In this document: one piece after another, positions 52,190-60,570 of the stretch
How positions within the stretch are numbered: position 1 is the first letter of the stretch
Layout: every line of letters begins with the position of its first letter
The notes under the pieces: model-generated
Database searches by the model: none
Told to the model about the DNA's origin: nothing
What the model saw: only the letters and a program-made list of their open reading frames with translations
Made by a program: the position numbers and the translations under genes
Source: Collinsella aerofaciens
GTDB lineage: Bacteria; Actinomycetota; Coriobacteriia; Coriobacteriales; Coriobacteriaceae
DNA: 64,000 nt
Reading direction: 5' to 3'
NCBI RefSeq assembly: GCF_902364355.1
Contig: NZ_CABJDK010000003.1
Location: 161,437 to 225,436, forward strand

Positions 52190-52723
52190 ATGTCTCAGCA
52201 CATCAAACACGGCTGCGACCATATCTTCTTTATCGGCTTTTTGGGCGCGGGCAAGTCGACGCTTGCGCGCAACGTGGGCACTATGTTCAAGCGGCGTTTT
52301 ATCGATACCGATCGTTTGGTTGTGCGTCGATGCGGCAAGTCGGTGACCGAGATATTTGAGACCGAGGGCGAGGATCGTTTTCGCGAGCTCGAGACCTCGG
52401 CACTCCGTTCGCTTCAAAGCGAACGCAGCCTGCTGGTATCGTGCGGGGGCGGCATCGTCGAGACGCCGGTGAACATTGAGCTGATGCACGAGATGGGTAC
52501 CTGTGTGTACCTCGAAGGCGACTTTGAGGACTCGTTGCGCCAGATTCGCCGCTCCGATACCCGGCCCGATTTCCGCTCGCCCGAGCACGCTGCGCGCCTG
52601 TTTGAGCATCGCCGTCCGCTGTATCGCCGGGCCGCCGATATTACCCTTGATATTCGCAACAAGTCCTTCGAGGACGTTTCCTACCTTTGTGCCGAGATGC
52701 TTTTGGAGCGTGGACTGCTATGA
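52190..52723 (+). CDS. aroK: Shikimate kinase
   Basis: The 177-residue kinase phosphorylates shikimate to shikimate-3-phosphate. Key sites are present: Walker A GFLGAGKST, the shikimate-binding FIDTDRLV (Asp), EDRFRELE (Arg), CGGGIV (GGG loop), and lid arginines in RRPLYRRAAD. It therefore looks functional, in contrast to the aroB-like neighbour that overlaps it by 4 nt (ATGA). No other shikimate pathway gene is in the window. Confidence 0.93.
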   Translation: MSQHIKHGCDHIFFIGFLGAGKSTLARNVGTMFKRRFIDTDRLVVRRCGKSVTEIFETEGEDRFRELETSALRSLQSERSLLVSCGGGIVETPVNIELMHEMGTCVYLEGDFEDSLRQIRRSDTRPDFRSPEHAARLFEHRRPLYRRAADITLDIRNKSFEDVSYLCAEMLLERGLL

Positions 52724-53829
52724 TTCGCCGTCAACTTATCAATTTCCAAAACCGCAGTGTCGATGTCCGCGTCGGATTGGGCGCGTTCGAGGAGCTGCCG
52801 CGCATGTTTGCCTCGGCTGTGGGCAAGCCTAAGCGCGCGATGGTGGTTTGGAACGACGCCACATCCGAGCGTTTTGGCGAGGCTGTCGAGCATGCACTGG
52901 TTGACGCCGGTTTTGCCGTGTCGTTGCTCGTCCTCGAGGTTTCGCCTGCCGGTGCTACGCTGGTCGATGCCGATACCGTCTTTGGCGCCCTGTCGGCTAA
53001 TGGCATTACCTGTGACGATCTCGTTGTCGCTGTCGGCGACACGGCGATCTGCTCAGTCGTTTGCTGGTGTGCCAATCAGTGGTGCGGTCGCACCGAGTGC
53101 GCCTTGCTGCCGACGACGTTTGACGCCATGCTCACGGTCGCGACGACCATGAAGCCGCTCGTTGCCTCGTCGGCGAATGCGCTTCCCGCTATCGCGTTCC
53201 GTCCCGAGCCGGGCTTGGTCGTGTGTGACCTCGACCTTGTTCGCGCGGCGGACCCCGAGGACCTTAAGCTCGGTTATGCGGTACTTGTTGGCACCATGCT
53301 TTCGAGCAGCAAGTCCCGCTGGAATCAGTTTACCGAGACCATTCCCGAGATTCTCTCGGGCGAGGAGGTCGCGCTCGTCAATGCCGTTCAGTGGTCTCAG
53401 ACTGCTCGTAAGGACGTACTGATGGCCACGAACCCGAGCGCCCGCCATGCGCTCGATTTTGGCAAGACGGGGGAGTGTACCCTGCGCGCCTGCTTGGGCG
53501 ATGCCGCTTCGCCGGTGCCTGCCTACCAGCTGTTGTCCGAGGGCATGCGCTTTGAGGCGCGCCTAGCACATGATGCCTGCGACTTCGATATCGATTACGT
53601 CTTTGAGGTCGATGACTGCCTGGAGGACTTTGGTATCGAGGAGCTTGCCTTCGATCTGGAGCCTGCCGCATATATCGAGGAGTTCCGCAGGCAGCAGTTT
53701 GTCCGCTCGAACCGCAGCATGTTGCCGCTGCCCGCGGCGCTCGGCGCCATTCGTCTAACGAGCGTTGAGGACGAGGTTCTCGACCGCCATGCTCACGCAT
53801 ACTTGGCTTCTCGCAACGAACTTCTCTAG
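52720..53829 (+). CDS. Catalytically degenerate 3-dehydroquinate synthase (AroB)-like protein
   Basis: The 369-residue frame is intact and follows AroB along its length, e.g. LLPTTFDAM for the QVPTTLLSQVD block and GLVVCDLDLV for SVVVDLDCL. But active-site motifs are gone. GGGVVGD reads VGDTAICS (about 104-112); the zinc Glu of GLAEVIKYG is Val188 and its Lys is Gly191; the GHTFGHAIE zinc His is Lys249 and the second His is Cys253; the HGEAV His is Ser273. Metal and NAD-dependent catalysis is not expected. Alignment was done by eye against E. coli AroB. A new or regulatory role, or slow decay, are the options. Confidence 0.8.
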   Translation: MIRRQLINFQNRSVDVRVGLGAFEELPRMFASAVGKPKRAMVVWNDATSERFGEAVEHALVDAGFAVSLLVLEVSPAGATLVDADTVFGALSANGITCDDLVVAVGDTAICSVVCWCANQWCGRTECALLPTTFDAMLTVATTMKPLVASSANALPAIAFRPEPGLVVCDLDLVRAADPEDLKLGYAVLVGTMLSSSKSRWNQFTETIPEILSGEEVALVNAVQWSQTARKDVLMATNPSARHALDFGKTGECTLRACLGDAASPVPAYQLLSEGMRFEARLAHDACDFDIDYVFEVDDCLEDFGIEELAFDLEPAAYIEEFRRQQFVRSNRSMLPLPAALGAIRLTSVEDEVLDRHAHAYLASRNELL

Positions 53830-53960
53830 GATTTATTGACATCCATCGTCTTTCGTATCATGTTGAGGGGCGGGTTTCCAATCGGTTGCGAATCGCTCGC
53901 GATTCCGTTCGTTGATTGAGCCCGTTCCGTCTTTATGAAGACAACAAGAAAGGAATCTGC

Positions 53961-55091
53961 ATGTCTGAGTTTGCTGCCGGTCCTGCCGGTCGTATCGAGC
54001 GTGTCCGTGCCCTGATGGTTGAGCGCGGTTACGACGCCATCGTGGTGCGCGACGAGGCCAATCTTCGTTGGCTTACGGGCGTCAAGGGCGTCTTCGATTA
54101 CACCTTCGAGTTCCCGCACGCTGCGTTTATTACGGCCGACCAGTGCCTGTTCCATACCGACTCGCGCTATCTCAACAGCTTTGAGGAGAACACGCCCGCC
54201 GGCAGCCCCTGGGTCTACGACATGGACGAGGGCACCATCCCCGGTTGGGTCGCCGGCAAGATCGCGGCCAATAAGTGCCGCGTCTGTGCTGTCGAGGACG
54301 ATATGCAGATCAACTTCTACCAGGGCATTCAGCGTGGTCTGGAGGATCGTTCCGTCGCCTGCATGCTGCCGCTGATGCATGACGACATTCGCAAGATGCG
54401 CGCCATCAAGGACGCCGAGGAGATCGAGCTCATGTGCCATGCGCAGTCGATCACCGATGCCGCCTTCCAGCATATGCTCGGCTTTATTAAGCCCGGCATG
54501 ACCGAGAAGCAGGTTCGCAACGAGCTCGAGAACTTTATGTTCGCCAACGGCGCCGATAGCCTTGCCTTCGGCTCCATCGTGGCGAGTGGTCCCAACACCG
54601 CCAACCCGCATGCCGTGCCGAGCGACCGCGTGATCGAGAAGGGCGATTTCGTTCTTATGGATTACGGCGCGGGCTACTGTGATTACCGCTCCGACATGAC
54701 ACGCACCGTCGTGATGGGCGAGCCTACCCAGGAGCAGCTCGACCTGTACGCGCTCGTGCGCCGTACACACGAGGAGTGCGTCGCCGCCATCCATCCGGGC
54801 GTTGAGGGCAACGACATTTTCAAGCTTTCCAAGAAGATCATCGGCGATGCCGGCTATGGCGATTACTACAACCATGGCTTGGGCCACGGCGTTGGTATCG
54901 ACATCCACGAGCTGCCCAACTTCAACCGTAGCAAGAACACCATCGAGATCGGCTCGGTTGTCACCATGGAGCCCGGCGTCTACCTGCCCGGCGTGGGCGG
55001 CGTGCGCCTGGAGGACTACGGCGTTGTCACCGAGAACGGCTACGAGCCCTTCACCAAGACCCCGCACGACCTGCACGTTATCGACTGCTAG
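53961..55091 (+). CDS. M24 family aminopeptidase P-like Xaa-Pro peptidase
   Basis: The 376-residue peptidase starts at ATG 53961 (AAGAAAGGAA upstream). It has a creatinase-type N-terminal domain (about 1-125) and a pita-bread domain with all five metal ligands: Asp in LMDYGAGY, Asp in RSDMTRT, His in GLGHGVGID, Glu in TMEPGVYLP and Glu in VRLEDYG. It removes N-terminal residues before proline. The pairing with efp directly downstream is the classical pepQ/efp arrangement, although a strong terminator separates them. A 16-bp hairpin GAATCGCTCGCGATTC lies in its leader (53890). Confidence 0.94.
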   Translation: MSEFAAGPAGRIERVRALMVERGYDAIVVRDEANLRWLTGVKGVFDYTFEFPHAAFITADQCLFHTDSRYLNSFEENTPAGSPWVYDMDEGTIPGWVAGKIAANKCRVCAVEDDMQINFYQGIQRGLEDRSVACMLPLMHDDIRKMRAIKDAEEIELMCHAQSITDAAFQHMLGFIKPGMTEKQVRNELENFMFANGADSLAFGSIVASGPNTANPHAVPSDRVIEKGDFVLMDYGAGYCDYRSDMTRTVVMGEPTQEQLDLYALVRRTHEECVAAIHPGVEGNDIFKLSKKIIGDAGYGDYYNHGLGHGVGIDIHELPNFNRSKNTIEIGSVVTMEPGVYLPGVGGVRLEDYGVVTENGYEPFTKTPHDLHVIDC

Positions 55092-55115
55092 TCTACTTCG
55101 GTAGATAGTTTGGGG

Positions 55116-55160
55116 CGGGGCGTCCGAATCGATCCGGACGCCCCGCGTTCTCTTTTTATG
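55116..55160 (+). terminator. Terminator between the peptidase gene and efp
   Basis: CGGGGCGTCCG / CGGACGCCCCG forms a perfect 11-bp stem with an 8-nt loop, followed by CGTTCTCTTTTT. Confidence 0.88.
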
Positions 55161-55165
55161 CGCTC

Positions 55166-55194
55166 TCCGCAGGCGCCGTCTGCAAGTGTATAAT
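55166..55194 (+). promoter_or_regulatory. Promoter of the efp operon
   Basis: A consensus TATAAT (55189-55194) preceded by TG, with a weak TCCGCA -35 (55166-55171) at 17-nt spacing, 57 nt upstream of the efp start codon. Confidence 0.65.
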
Positions 55195-55251
55195 TTCTGT
55201 CGTATGTAATTTGGACGCTTGTGCGTTCTGCCCATAACAAGAAAGGTCGCT

Positions 55252-55815
55252 ATGCCTACCATTTCTACCGCCGACTTCAAGAACGGCCTCGGTCTCCGTA
55301 TCAAGGACAAGGTCTACACCATCGTCGAGTTCCAGCATGTCAAGCCGGGCAAGGGCGGCGCGTTTGTGCGCTACAAGACCCGCGACATCAAGAGCGGCCG
55401 CGTCGTCGAGAACACCTGCAACGCCGGCACCAAGTTCGAGAGCGTTATGCTCACCACCCGTGAGTTCCAGTACCTCTACAACGATGGCACCGACTACATT
55501 TTCATGGACAATGAGACCTATGAGCAGGTTCCTGTTCCCGAGGACATGGTGGGCGAGAACTCCAAGTGGCTGCGCGAGAACGACATTTGCCAGCTGCTCT
55601 TCGCCGACGATGAGCTCATGGGCGTGACCCCGCCGATGTTCATCGAGACCACCATCGTCCAGACCGACCCGGGCTTTAAGGGCGACACCGTCCAGGGTTC
55701 CACCAAGCCGGCCACGATCGACACCGGCGCCGTCATCCAGGTCCCCATGTACCTCAACGAGGGCGAGGTCATCAAGGTTGACACCCGCGACGGCAAGTTC
55801 GTCTCCCGCGTCTAG
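55252..55815 (+). CDS. efp: Elongation factor P
   Basis: The 187-residue, three-domain protein relieves ribosome stalling at polyproline. ATG 55252 has AGAAAGGTC upstream. Domain I ends with the loop HVKPGKGGAF, whose tip Lys (K34) is the site that other bacteria may modify; no epmA/epmB is seen here. The C-terminal OB domain has GFKGDTVQGSTKPATIDTG and IKVDTRDGKFVSRV. It leads an operon with the second asp23 and nusB. Confidence 0.97.
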   Translation: MPTISTADFKNGLGLRIKDKVYTIVEFQHVKPGKGGAFVRYKTRDIKSGRVVENTCNAGTKFESVMLTTREFQYLYNDGTDYIFMDNETYEQVPVPEDMVGENSKWLRENDICQLLFADDELMGVTPPMFIETTIVQTDPGFKGDTVQGSTKPATIDTGAVIQVPMYLNEGEVIKVDTRDGKFVSRV

Positions 55816-55839
55816 CAACCAACTCTTCTAGGAGGACTC

Positions 55840-56202
55840 ATGCCCCAGGAAATCAAGATTGACGGCATCGGCATTTCGCCCGATGTTCTGACCGCCATCG
55901 TCTCGCGCGCCGTGTCGGATGTCGAGGGCATCGCCTCCGTTGGCGTCAAGGACCTTGCCACCAACCTTGTCTCCATGATGCTCTCGTCCAAGGCCCCGGC
56001 TTCCGAGCCGGCGGTCGAGGCCGAGGTCATCGGCGACAAGCTCGCACTTACCGTGCGCGTTGTGGTGTTCTTTGGCTATCCGTTCAAGAAACTCGCCGAG
56101 GCCGTTCGCGCTGCCGTGGTCGCCGCCATCGATGCCCAGGTTGGCGTTGAGGTCGAGCGCGTTGACGTTTGCATCGACGGCCTCGTTTTCCCCAAGGAGT
56201 AA
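55840..56202 (+). CDS. Asp23/Gls24 family protein, second paralogue (YqhY-like)
   Basis: The 120-residue protein has TAGGAGGA before ATG 55840. The core is visible in IGISPDVLTAIVSRAVSDVEG and VRVVVFFGYPFKKLAEAVR. In Bacillus, yqhY of this family stands between accC and nusB and its loss perturbs acetyl-CoA carboxylase; here it lies between efp and nusB, so the same subfamily is likely. Together with the gene at 8192 this gives two Asp23 paralogues in 48 kb. Confidence 0.9.
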   Translation: MPQEIKIDGIGISPDVLTAIVSRAVSDVEGIASVGVKDLATNLVSMMLSSKAPASEPAVEAEVIGDKLALTVRVVVFFGYPFKKLAEAVRAAVVAAIDAQVGVEVERVDVCIDGLVFPKE

Positions 56203-56205
56203 CCT

Positions 56206-56793
56206 TTGAGCCTTAAGGTTTATCGCGGGCGCACGCTTGCCCGCAGTCAGGCGCTGCAGCTGCTGTTCCAGGCCGAGGCCACGGACAGCCCGCTCGAGCG
56301 CGTCCTCGAGGGCGATTTCCTGATCTCGAAGGGTCCCCTCGACCCCTATGCGCTGGAGCTGTGCCGCGGTGCTTACGAGCATATCGACCGCATCGACTGC
56401 GCTCTGCGTTCCGTTGCCAAAAACTGGGATCTTATGCGCATGCCCGGCGCCGACCGCAATCTGCTGCGTATCGCCGTTTACGAGATGCGTTTCCTCACCG
56501 ACGAGGAGGTCTCGGATGCCATCGTGATCAACGAGGCCGTCGAGCTTGCCAAGGCCTATGGCACCGACCAGTCCGCGTCGTTCGTCAACGGCGTGCTGGG
56601 TAAGATCGCTCGCAGTGAAGAGCTGCCGGGCGAGGACCTGTACCAGGAGCTGCTGGCCGAAGATCGCGCTCGCGAGGAGGCACAGGCTGCCGAGGCTGCC
56701 GCAAAGGTTGCGGCTGCTCAGGCCGAGGCTGGCGTGCTGGCCGAGGACGCGGACGCTGCTGAGGCCGTCGAGGCCGACTCCGTCGAGGAGTAG
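56206..56793 (+). CDS. nusB: Transcription antitermination factor NusB
   Basis: The 195-residue protein begins at TTG 56206, supported by AAGGAG 7 nt upstream in the end of the asp23 gene. NusB binds boxA of rRNA leaders with S10. The helical core has LARSQALQLLFQAEA, RMPGADRNLLRIAVYEM, AIVINEAVELAKAYG and SASFVNGVLGKIA. The last about 45 residues (from about 150) are an Ala/Glu-rich acidic extension not found in the ~140-residue E. coli protein. Confidence 0.95.
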   Translation: MSLKVYRGRTLARSQALQLLFQAEATDSPLERVLEGDFLISKGPLDPYALELCRGAYEHIDRIDCALRSVAKNWDLMRMPGADRNLLRIAVYEMRFLTDEEVSDAIVINEAVELAKAYGTDQSASFVNGVLGKIARSEELPGEDLYQELLAEDRAREEAQAAEAAAKVAAAQAEAGVLAEDADAAEAVEADSVEE

Positions 56794-56795
56794 CC

Positions 56796-57035
56796 ATGCC
56801 AGAGGGTTCCGTCCGCAACTTCGACGAGATTTCGGACCGCTTGGATCAGATCATCGCTACCGTTCGCTCCAAGGATACCTCCTTGGAGCGTTCGCTCGAT
56901 CTGTTTGACGAGGCGATTGAGCTGGGCTCCCGCGCGGTCGACATGGTCGATAAGTTTGAGCTGACGCCGCGTGAGGCCGACAAGCTCGAGCAGGAATACG
57001 ATGAGGATGCGGCAAACGAATCCCAGGATAGCTAG
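56796..57035 (+). CDS. xseB: Exodeoxyribonuclease VII small subunit
   Basis: The 79-residue product has the XseB helical hairpin, FDEISDRLDQIIATVRS and LERSLDLFDEAIELGSRAVD. XseB binds the long coiled coil of XseA. The large-subunit gene normally lies directly upstream, but nusB occupies that place and no xseA is present in this window. ATG 56796 comes 2 nt after nusB, with CGAGGAG inside its end. Confidence 0.92.
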   Translation: MPEGSVRNFDEISDRLDQIIATVRSKDTSLERSLDLFDEAIELGSRAVDMVDKFELTPREADKLEQEYDEDAANESQDS

Positions 57036-57061
57036 GCCGCATCTCCGGATACGAATGGTTG

Positions 57062-57874
57062 ATGGCATTCATGAAACGCGTGCGTCTTGATGACGAACTG
57101 ATTTCACAGGGCATCTGCGCCGATCGCGCGGATGCCCTTCGCACTCTTATGGCCGGCTTGGTCTCGAGTGGCGGCGAGCGTTTGACTTCGCCGGGCCTTA
57201 AGGTGATCCCGGGTCTGCCGCTGCACGTGAAGGGACGCATTCCCTATGTTGGCCGTGGCGGTCTTAAGCTCGAAGGCGCGCTTGATGCGTTTGGTATCAA
57301 TCCGACGGGCCTTGCCTGTCTGGATGTGGGCTGCTCTACCGGCGGCTTTACCGATTGCCTGCTTAAGCGCGGAGCTGCGACCGTTGTCTCGGTGGACGTG
57401 GGTCGCGCCCAGTTCGATTGGTCGTTGCGTCAGGACGATCGCGTGACGCTGCATGAGCGCACAAACGTGACGCAGCTGCCTGAGCTTGGCTATGCCGGCG
57501 CTATCGACCTGGCTGTGTGTGACGTCTCGTTTACCAGCATCGCGAACATTATCGATGCGGTGCTGGCGTGCCTGGCGCCTACGGGTGCATTCTGCACGCT
57601 CGTAAAGCCGCAGTTTGAGGCTCCGGCGGCGCTGGTTGGTGAGGGCGGTATCGTGACCGACCCCGCCGTCCGCTGCGATACACTCGCGGCGGCGATTGAG
57701 CTTTTTGCCGCCAAGGGCCTGTTTCCGCTCGACGTGTGCGTGTCGCCCATCCATGGCGCCAAGGGCAACGTTGAGTTTTTCCTGTACGGCACGAGGTTTG
57801 CCCCCGGCGAACGCACCGACGATGAGTTGCAATCCGAGGTATCGGTTTTGAGCGAGAAAGCAGCAACGCTATGA
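57062..57874 (+). CDS. tlyA: TlyA family rRNA (cytidine-2'-O)-methyltransferase
   Basis: The 270-residue protein has an N-terminal S4 domain (about 4-60, MKRVRLDDELISQGICADRA) and an FtsJ-like methyltransferase domain with LDVGCSTGGFTDCLLKRGA (SAM binding), VDLAVCDVSFTSI and LVKPQFEA. TlyA methylates C1409 of 16S and C1920 of 23S rRNA in mycobacteria and sets capreomycin susceptibility there. ATG 57071 (MKRVRL) is an alternative start; neither has a clear ribosome-binding site. It overlaps nadK by 4 nt. Confidence 0.93.
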   Translation: MAFMKRVRLDDELISQGICADRADALRTLMAGLVSSGGERLTSPGLKVIPGLPLHVKGRIPYVGRGGLKLEGALDAFGINPTGLACLDVGCSTGGFTDCLLKRGAATVVSVDVGRAQFDWSLRQDDRVTLHERTNVTQLPELGYAGAIDLAVCDVSFTSIANIIDAVLACLAPTGAFCTLVKPQFEAPAALVGEGGIVTDPAVRCDTLAAAIELFAAKGLFPLDVCVSPIHGAKGNVEFFLYGTRFAPGERTDDELQSEVSVLSEKAATL

Positions 57875-58731
57875 AGGTCTTTCTGGTTCCCAATTACTAC
57901 AAGCAAGAGGCGGTCGAGAGCGGCCTTATGCTCGAGCTTTGGCTTTCGCGCCAAGGCTATGAGGTCGCATGGGCTGCCGACCAGCGCTCCAAGATTCAGA
58001 GCACGCCCGACGTTGACGATGCCGACTTGGTCATCACGCTCGGCGGCGACGGCACGCTGCTGCGCGCCGCCCGCATTCTCAACTACCGCGAGATTCCTAT
58101 TCTGGGTCTTTCCTATGGTCACCTGGGCTTTTTGACGGCCGCGAGCCCCGAGGAACGCGATATTTTGCAGGTTGTGAGCGATGCCCTGTCCGGTGAGCTC
58201 CACGTGAGCCGCCGCGCCACCATCGCCGCAGACATCGTTTCCGTGCGTGAGGACGGCACGAAGGATGTCGTGCGTTCGTTCGCCCTCAACGACATGGCGC
58301 TCACGCGTGGGCCCCTGTCCGATATGGTCGAATTTGACATCACGGTGTCCGGCCATCATATCGATCGCCTGCGCGGTGACGGTGTCGTCGTGTCGACGGC
58401 GACCGGCTCCACGGGTTATGCGCTGAGCGCCGGCGGCCCTATCGTCAGCCCCGATTACACGGGTATGGTCTGCGTGCCGATTGCTCCGCACACCATTCAA
58501 GCTCGCGCTTTCCTGACTTCGCCGAGCGATGTCGTCGAGATCTTTATGTCCGACGACCGCCCGAGTGTGCCTGCCATCGCTATCGACGGACAGTTTATTA
58601 CCTGCGACGGCACGGTTGAGAGCGTGGCCGTGCGTCGCGGCCCCGGCGATGTGCTGCTGCTCGACTACGGCCCCGAGAGCTTCTATAACTCGGTGAGCCG
58701 CGTGTTCTATGGAGTGCGCCATGATCGATGA
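57871..58731 (+). CDS. nadK: NAD kinase
   Basis: The 286-residue kinase makes NADP+ from NAD+. The ATP-binding GGDGTLLRAAR motif stands near residue 56, followed by ILGLSYGHLGFLTA, LNDMALTRG and the typical VVSTATGSTGYALSAGGPI (about residues 171-189). The gene starts inside the tlyA stop (ATGA) and overlaps recN by 11 nt. The tlyA-nadK-recN order is common in Actinobacteria and some Firmicutes. Confidence 0.95.
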   Translation: MKVFLVPNYYKQEAVESGLMLELWLSRQGYEVAWAADQRSKIQSTPDVDDADLVITLGGDGTLLRAARILNYREIPILGLSYGHLGFLTAASPEERDILQVVSDALSGELHVSRRATIAADIVSVREDGTKDVVRSFALNDMALTRGPLSDMVEFDITVSGHHIDRLRGDGVVVSTATGSTGYALSAGGPIVSPDYTGMVCVPIAPHTIQARAFLTSPSDVVEIFMSDDRPSVPAIAIDGQFITCDGTVESVAVRRGPGDVLLLDYGPESFYNSVSRVFYGVRHDR

Positions 58732-60349
58732 GCTCCAGGTTTCCAACATCGCACTCATTCGCGAGGCGACGTTGGTTCCGAGTGCGGGCTTGACCGTCCT
58801 GACCGGCGAGACCGGTGCTGGCAAGACCGCATTGCTCTCGGCGCTTAAGCTCATCTTGGGCGAACGTGCAGATTCGTCGACCGTGCGCGAGGGCGAGGCG
58901 CTTGCCAGCGTCGAGGCGCGCCTGTTCGATGGCCCGCACGACGCTGAGGGCTTCACCGTGCAGCGCAGCCTTTCTGCCGAGGGCCGCAGCCGCGTGAAGA
59001 TTGACGGCCGTATCGCCAGTGTGCGCGAGCTTTCGGAGCACGTCGGCGTGATGATGGATCTGTGCGGCCAACACGAGCACCAGCGCCTCCTCGACCCGGC
59101 ACATCATGTTGCCATGGTTGATGCCTGGGCTGGTCGCTCTGCGCTCGAGGCGCTGGAAAAGTACCGTTCCTGCTTCAAGGCGTCGCGTGCGGCTGCCAAG
59201 GAGCTTCGTCGTGTAGAGGAGGCGTCGCGTGCGCAAGGGAGTCGCGTCGAGGAGGCGCGCTTCGCCCTGGAGCGCATCGCCGAGGTCGATCCCAAGCCGG
59301 GTGAGTACGAGGAGCTTGAGGAGCTGCTGCCGCGCTCGGAGCATGCCGAGGTCTTGGTGGCGACGGCCAACGAGGCCCATGCATCGCTTGTTGCCGAAGG
59401 GGGAGCGCTCGATGCCGTGAACGGCGCCGTGGCAGAGCTGTCGCGCATGGCGACCGTTGACCGCAAGCTAGGCGACATCGCCGATGCCCTTTCGGATGCT
59501 TGTATCTCCCTTGAGGATTGCGCCAATGAGCTGCGTGCTTATCGCGATGGGGTCGCCTTCGATCCGCACGAGCTCGCCCGCATGCGCGAGCGGTATTCCG
59601 ACCTCAAGGGCCTGCTGCGTCAGTGGGGTCCCACCATGGACGACGTGTTTGCCATGCGCGATCGCTCGCAAGAGCTGCTGTCGCTGGTAGACGATGGTGA
59701 TGGGCAGATTAGGAAGGCGCGCGAAGCGCTTGGCGCGGCGGAGCGCGAACTGTTTGCCGCCGCCAAGGCGCTTAAGCGCGCACGCAATACCGCTGCTCCG
59801 CGCTTTTGTCACGAGGTGGGTCGTCAGATGGCACGCCTGGAGATGGGCGGCGCTGAGCTGGTCTGGGAATCGCGTGATCTTCCACGTGCCGAGTGGACGC
59901 CGGCGGGCCCTTCGAGCTACGAACTCTTGTATCGCAGCGGCGCCGGCTTGACGCCGCGTCCCTTGCGCCGCATTGCCTCGGGCGGCGAGCTGAGCCGTGT
60001 GATGCTGGCGAGCAAGGTTGTCCTCGGTAATGCCGACGGCGTTGACACGCTGGTATTTGATGAGGTCGATGCCGGTGTCGGCGGCTCTACGGCTCGTGCT
60101 CTTGCTGGTGTGCTGGCTGATCTTGCCGCCACGCATCAGGTCATCGTCGTAACGCACTTGGCGCAGGTTGCGGTCATGGGCGACAAGCACTACGTAGTGA
60201 GCAAAGAGCCCGGAGATGTTCCTCAGACGCATCTGGATGAGGTGACTGGGGACGCTCGTACCGCAGAGATCGCTCGCATGCTGAGCGGCGATCAGTCGGA
60301 GGCAAGCCTGGCGCACGCCAGGCAGATGCTGGAAGAAGCGCGTGCTTAG
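58721..60349 (+). CDS. recN: DNA repair protein RecN
   Basis: The 542-residue SMC-like protein acts in double-strand break repair. The N-terminal Walker A is TGETGAGKTALLSALKL (about 33-49), followed by a coiled coil (about 150-370), then the ABC signature ASGGELSRVML and Walker B LVFDEVDAGVGG. ATG 58721 was preferred over ATG 58709 because GGAG lies 6 nt before it. argR, which separates tlyA and recN in Bacillus, is absent. The gene is followed by a large inverted repeat carrying a terminator. Confidence 0.96.
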   Translation: MIDELQVSNIALIREATLVPSAGLTVLTGETGAGKTALLSALKLILGERADSSTVREGEALASVEARLFDGPHDAEGFTVQRSLSAEGRSRVKIDGRIASVRELSEHVGVMMDLCGQHEHQRLLDPAHHVAMVDAWAGRSALEALEKYRSCFKASRAAAKELRRVEEASRAQGSRVEEARFALERIAEVDPKPGEYEELEELLPRSEHAEVLVATANEAHASLVAEGGALDAVNGAVAELSRMATVDRKLGDIADALSDACISLEDCANELRAYRDGVAFDPHELARMRERYSDLKGLLRQWGPTMDDVFAMRDRSQELLSLVDDGDGQIRKAREALGAAERELFAAAKALKRARNTAAPRFCHEVGRQMARLEMGGAELVWESRDLPRAEWTPAGPSSYELLYRSGAGLTPRPLRRIASGGELSRVMLASKVVLGNADGVDTLVFDEVDAGVGGSTARALAGVLADLAATHQVIVVTHLAQVAVMGDKHYVVSKEPGDVPQTHLDEVTGDARTAEIARMLSGDQSEASLAHARQMLEEARA

Positions 60350-60380
60350 TCTGAGCCGCCACATTCATGTCCGACCCGGT

Positions 60381-60542
60381 CGCCACGAAACCGGCCCATC
60401 TACTACGTTTGATAGGCTATCGGCAACCATGTTAAGAATTGTAAAAAGAAAACCGCAGGTAGAACGCCTGCGGTTTTCTCTATTTTCGGAATGTGGTTGG
60501 GCTATACGGATAAAACGTAGTAGATGGGCCGGTTTCGTGGCG
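60381..60542. repeat. 30-bp perfect inverted repeat enclosing a terminator
   Basis: Arms 60381-60410 and 60513-60542 (CGCCACGAAACCGGCCCATC and on to TACGTTT) are exact reverse complements separated by 102 nt. In the middle lies a separate terminator hairpin AAAACCGCAGG / CCTGCGGTTTT (60449-60477) with a T run. The whole fills the gap between convergent recN and the rpiR-type gene. Unlike the shorter hairpins elsewhere, the outer arms bracket unique sequence, like the ends of a tiny transposable element. Confidence 0.9.
60449..60480. terminator. Terminator inside the recN/rpiR inverted repeat
   Basis: An 11-bp perfect stem AAAACCGCAGG / CCTGCGGTTTT with a 7-nt loop. A and T flanks on both sides allow it to stop transcription from either direction, fitting the convergent genes. 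Confidence 0.85.
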
Positions 60543-60570
60543 GGTGGCGTTCGTCGGCTCCCTAAAATGA

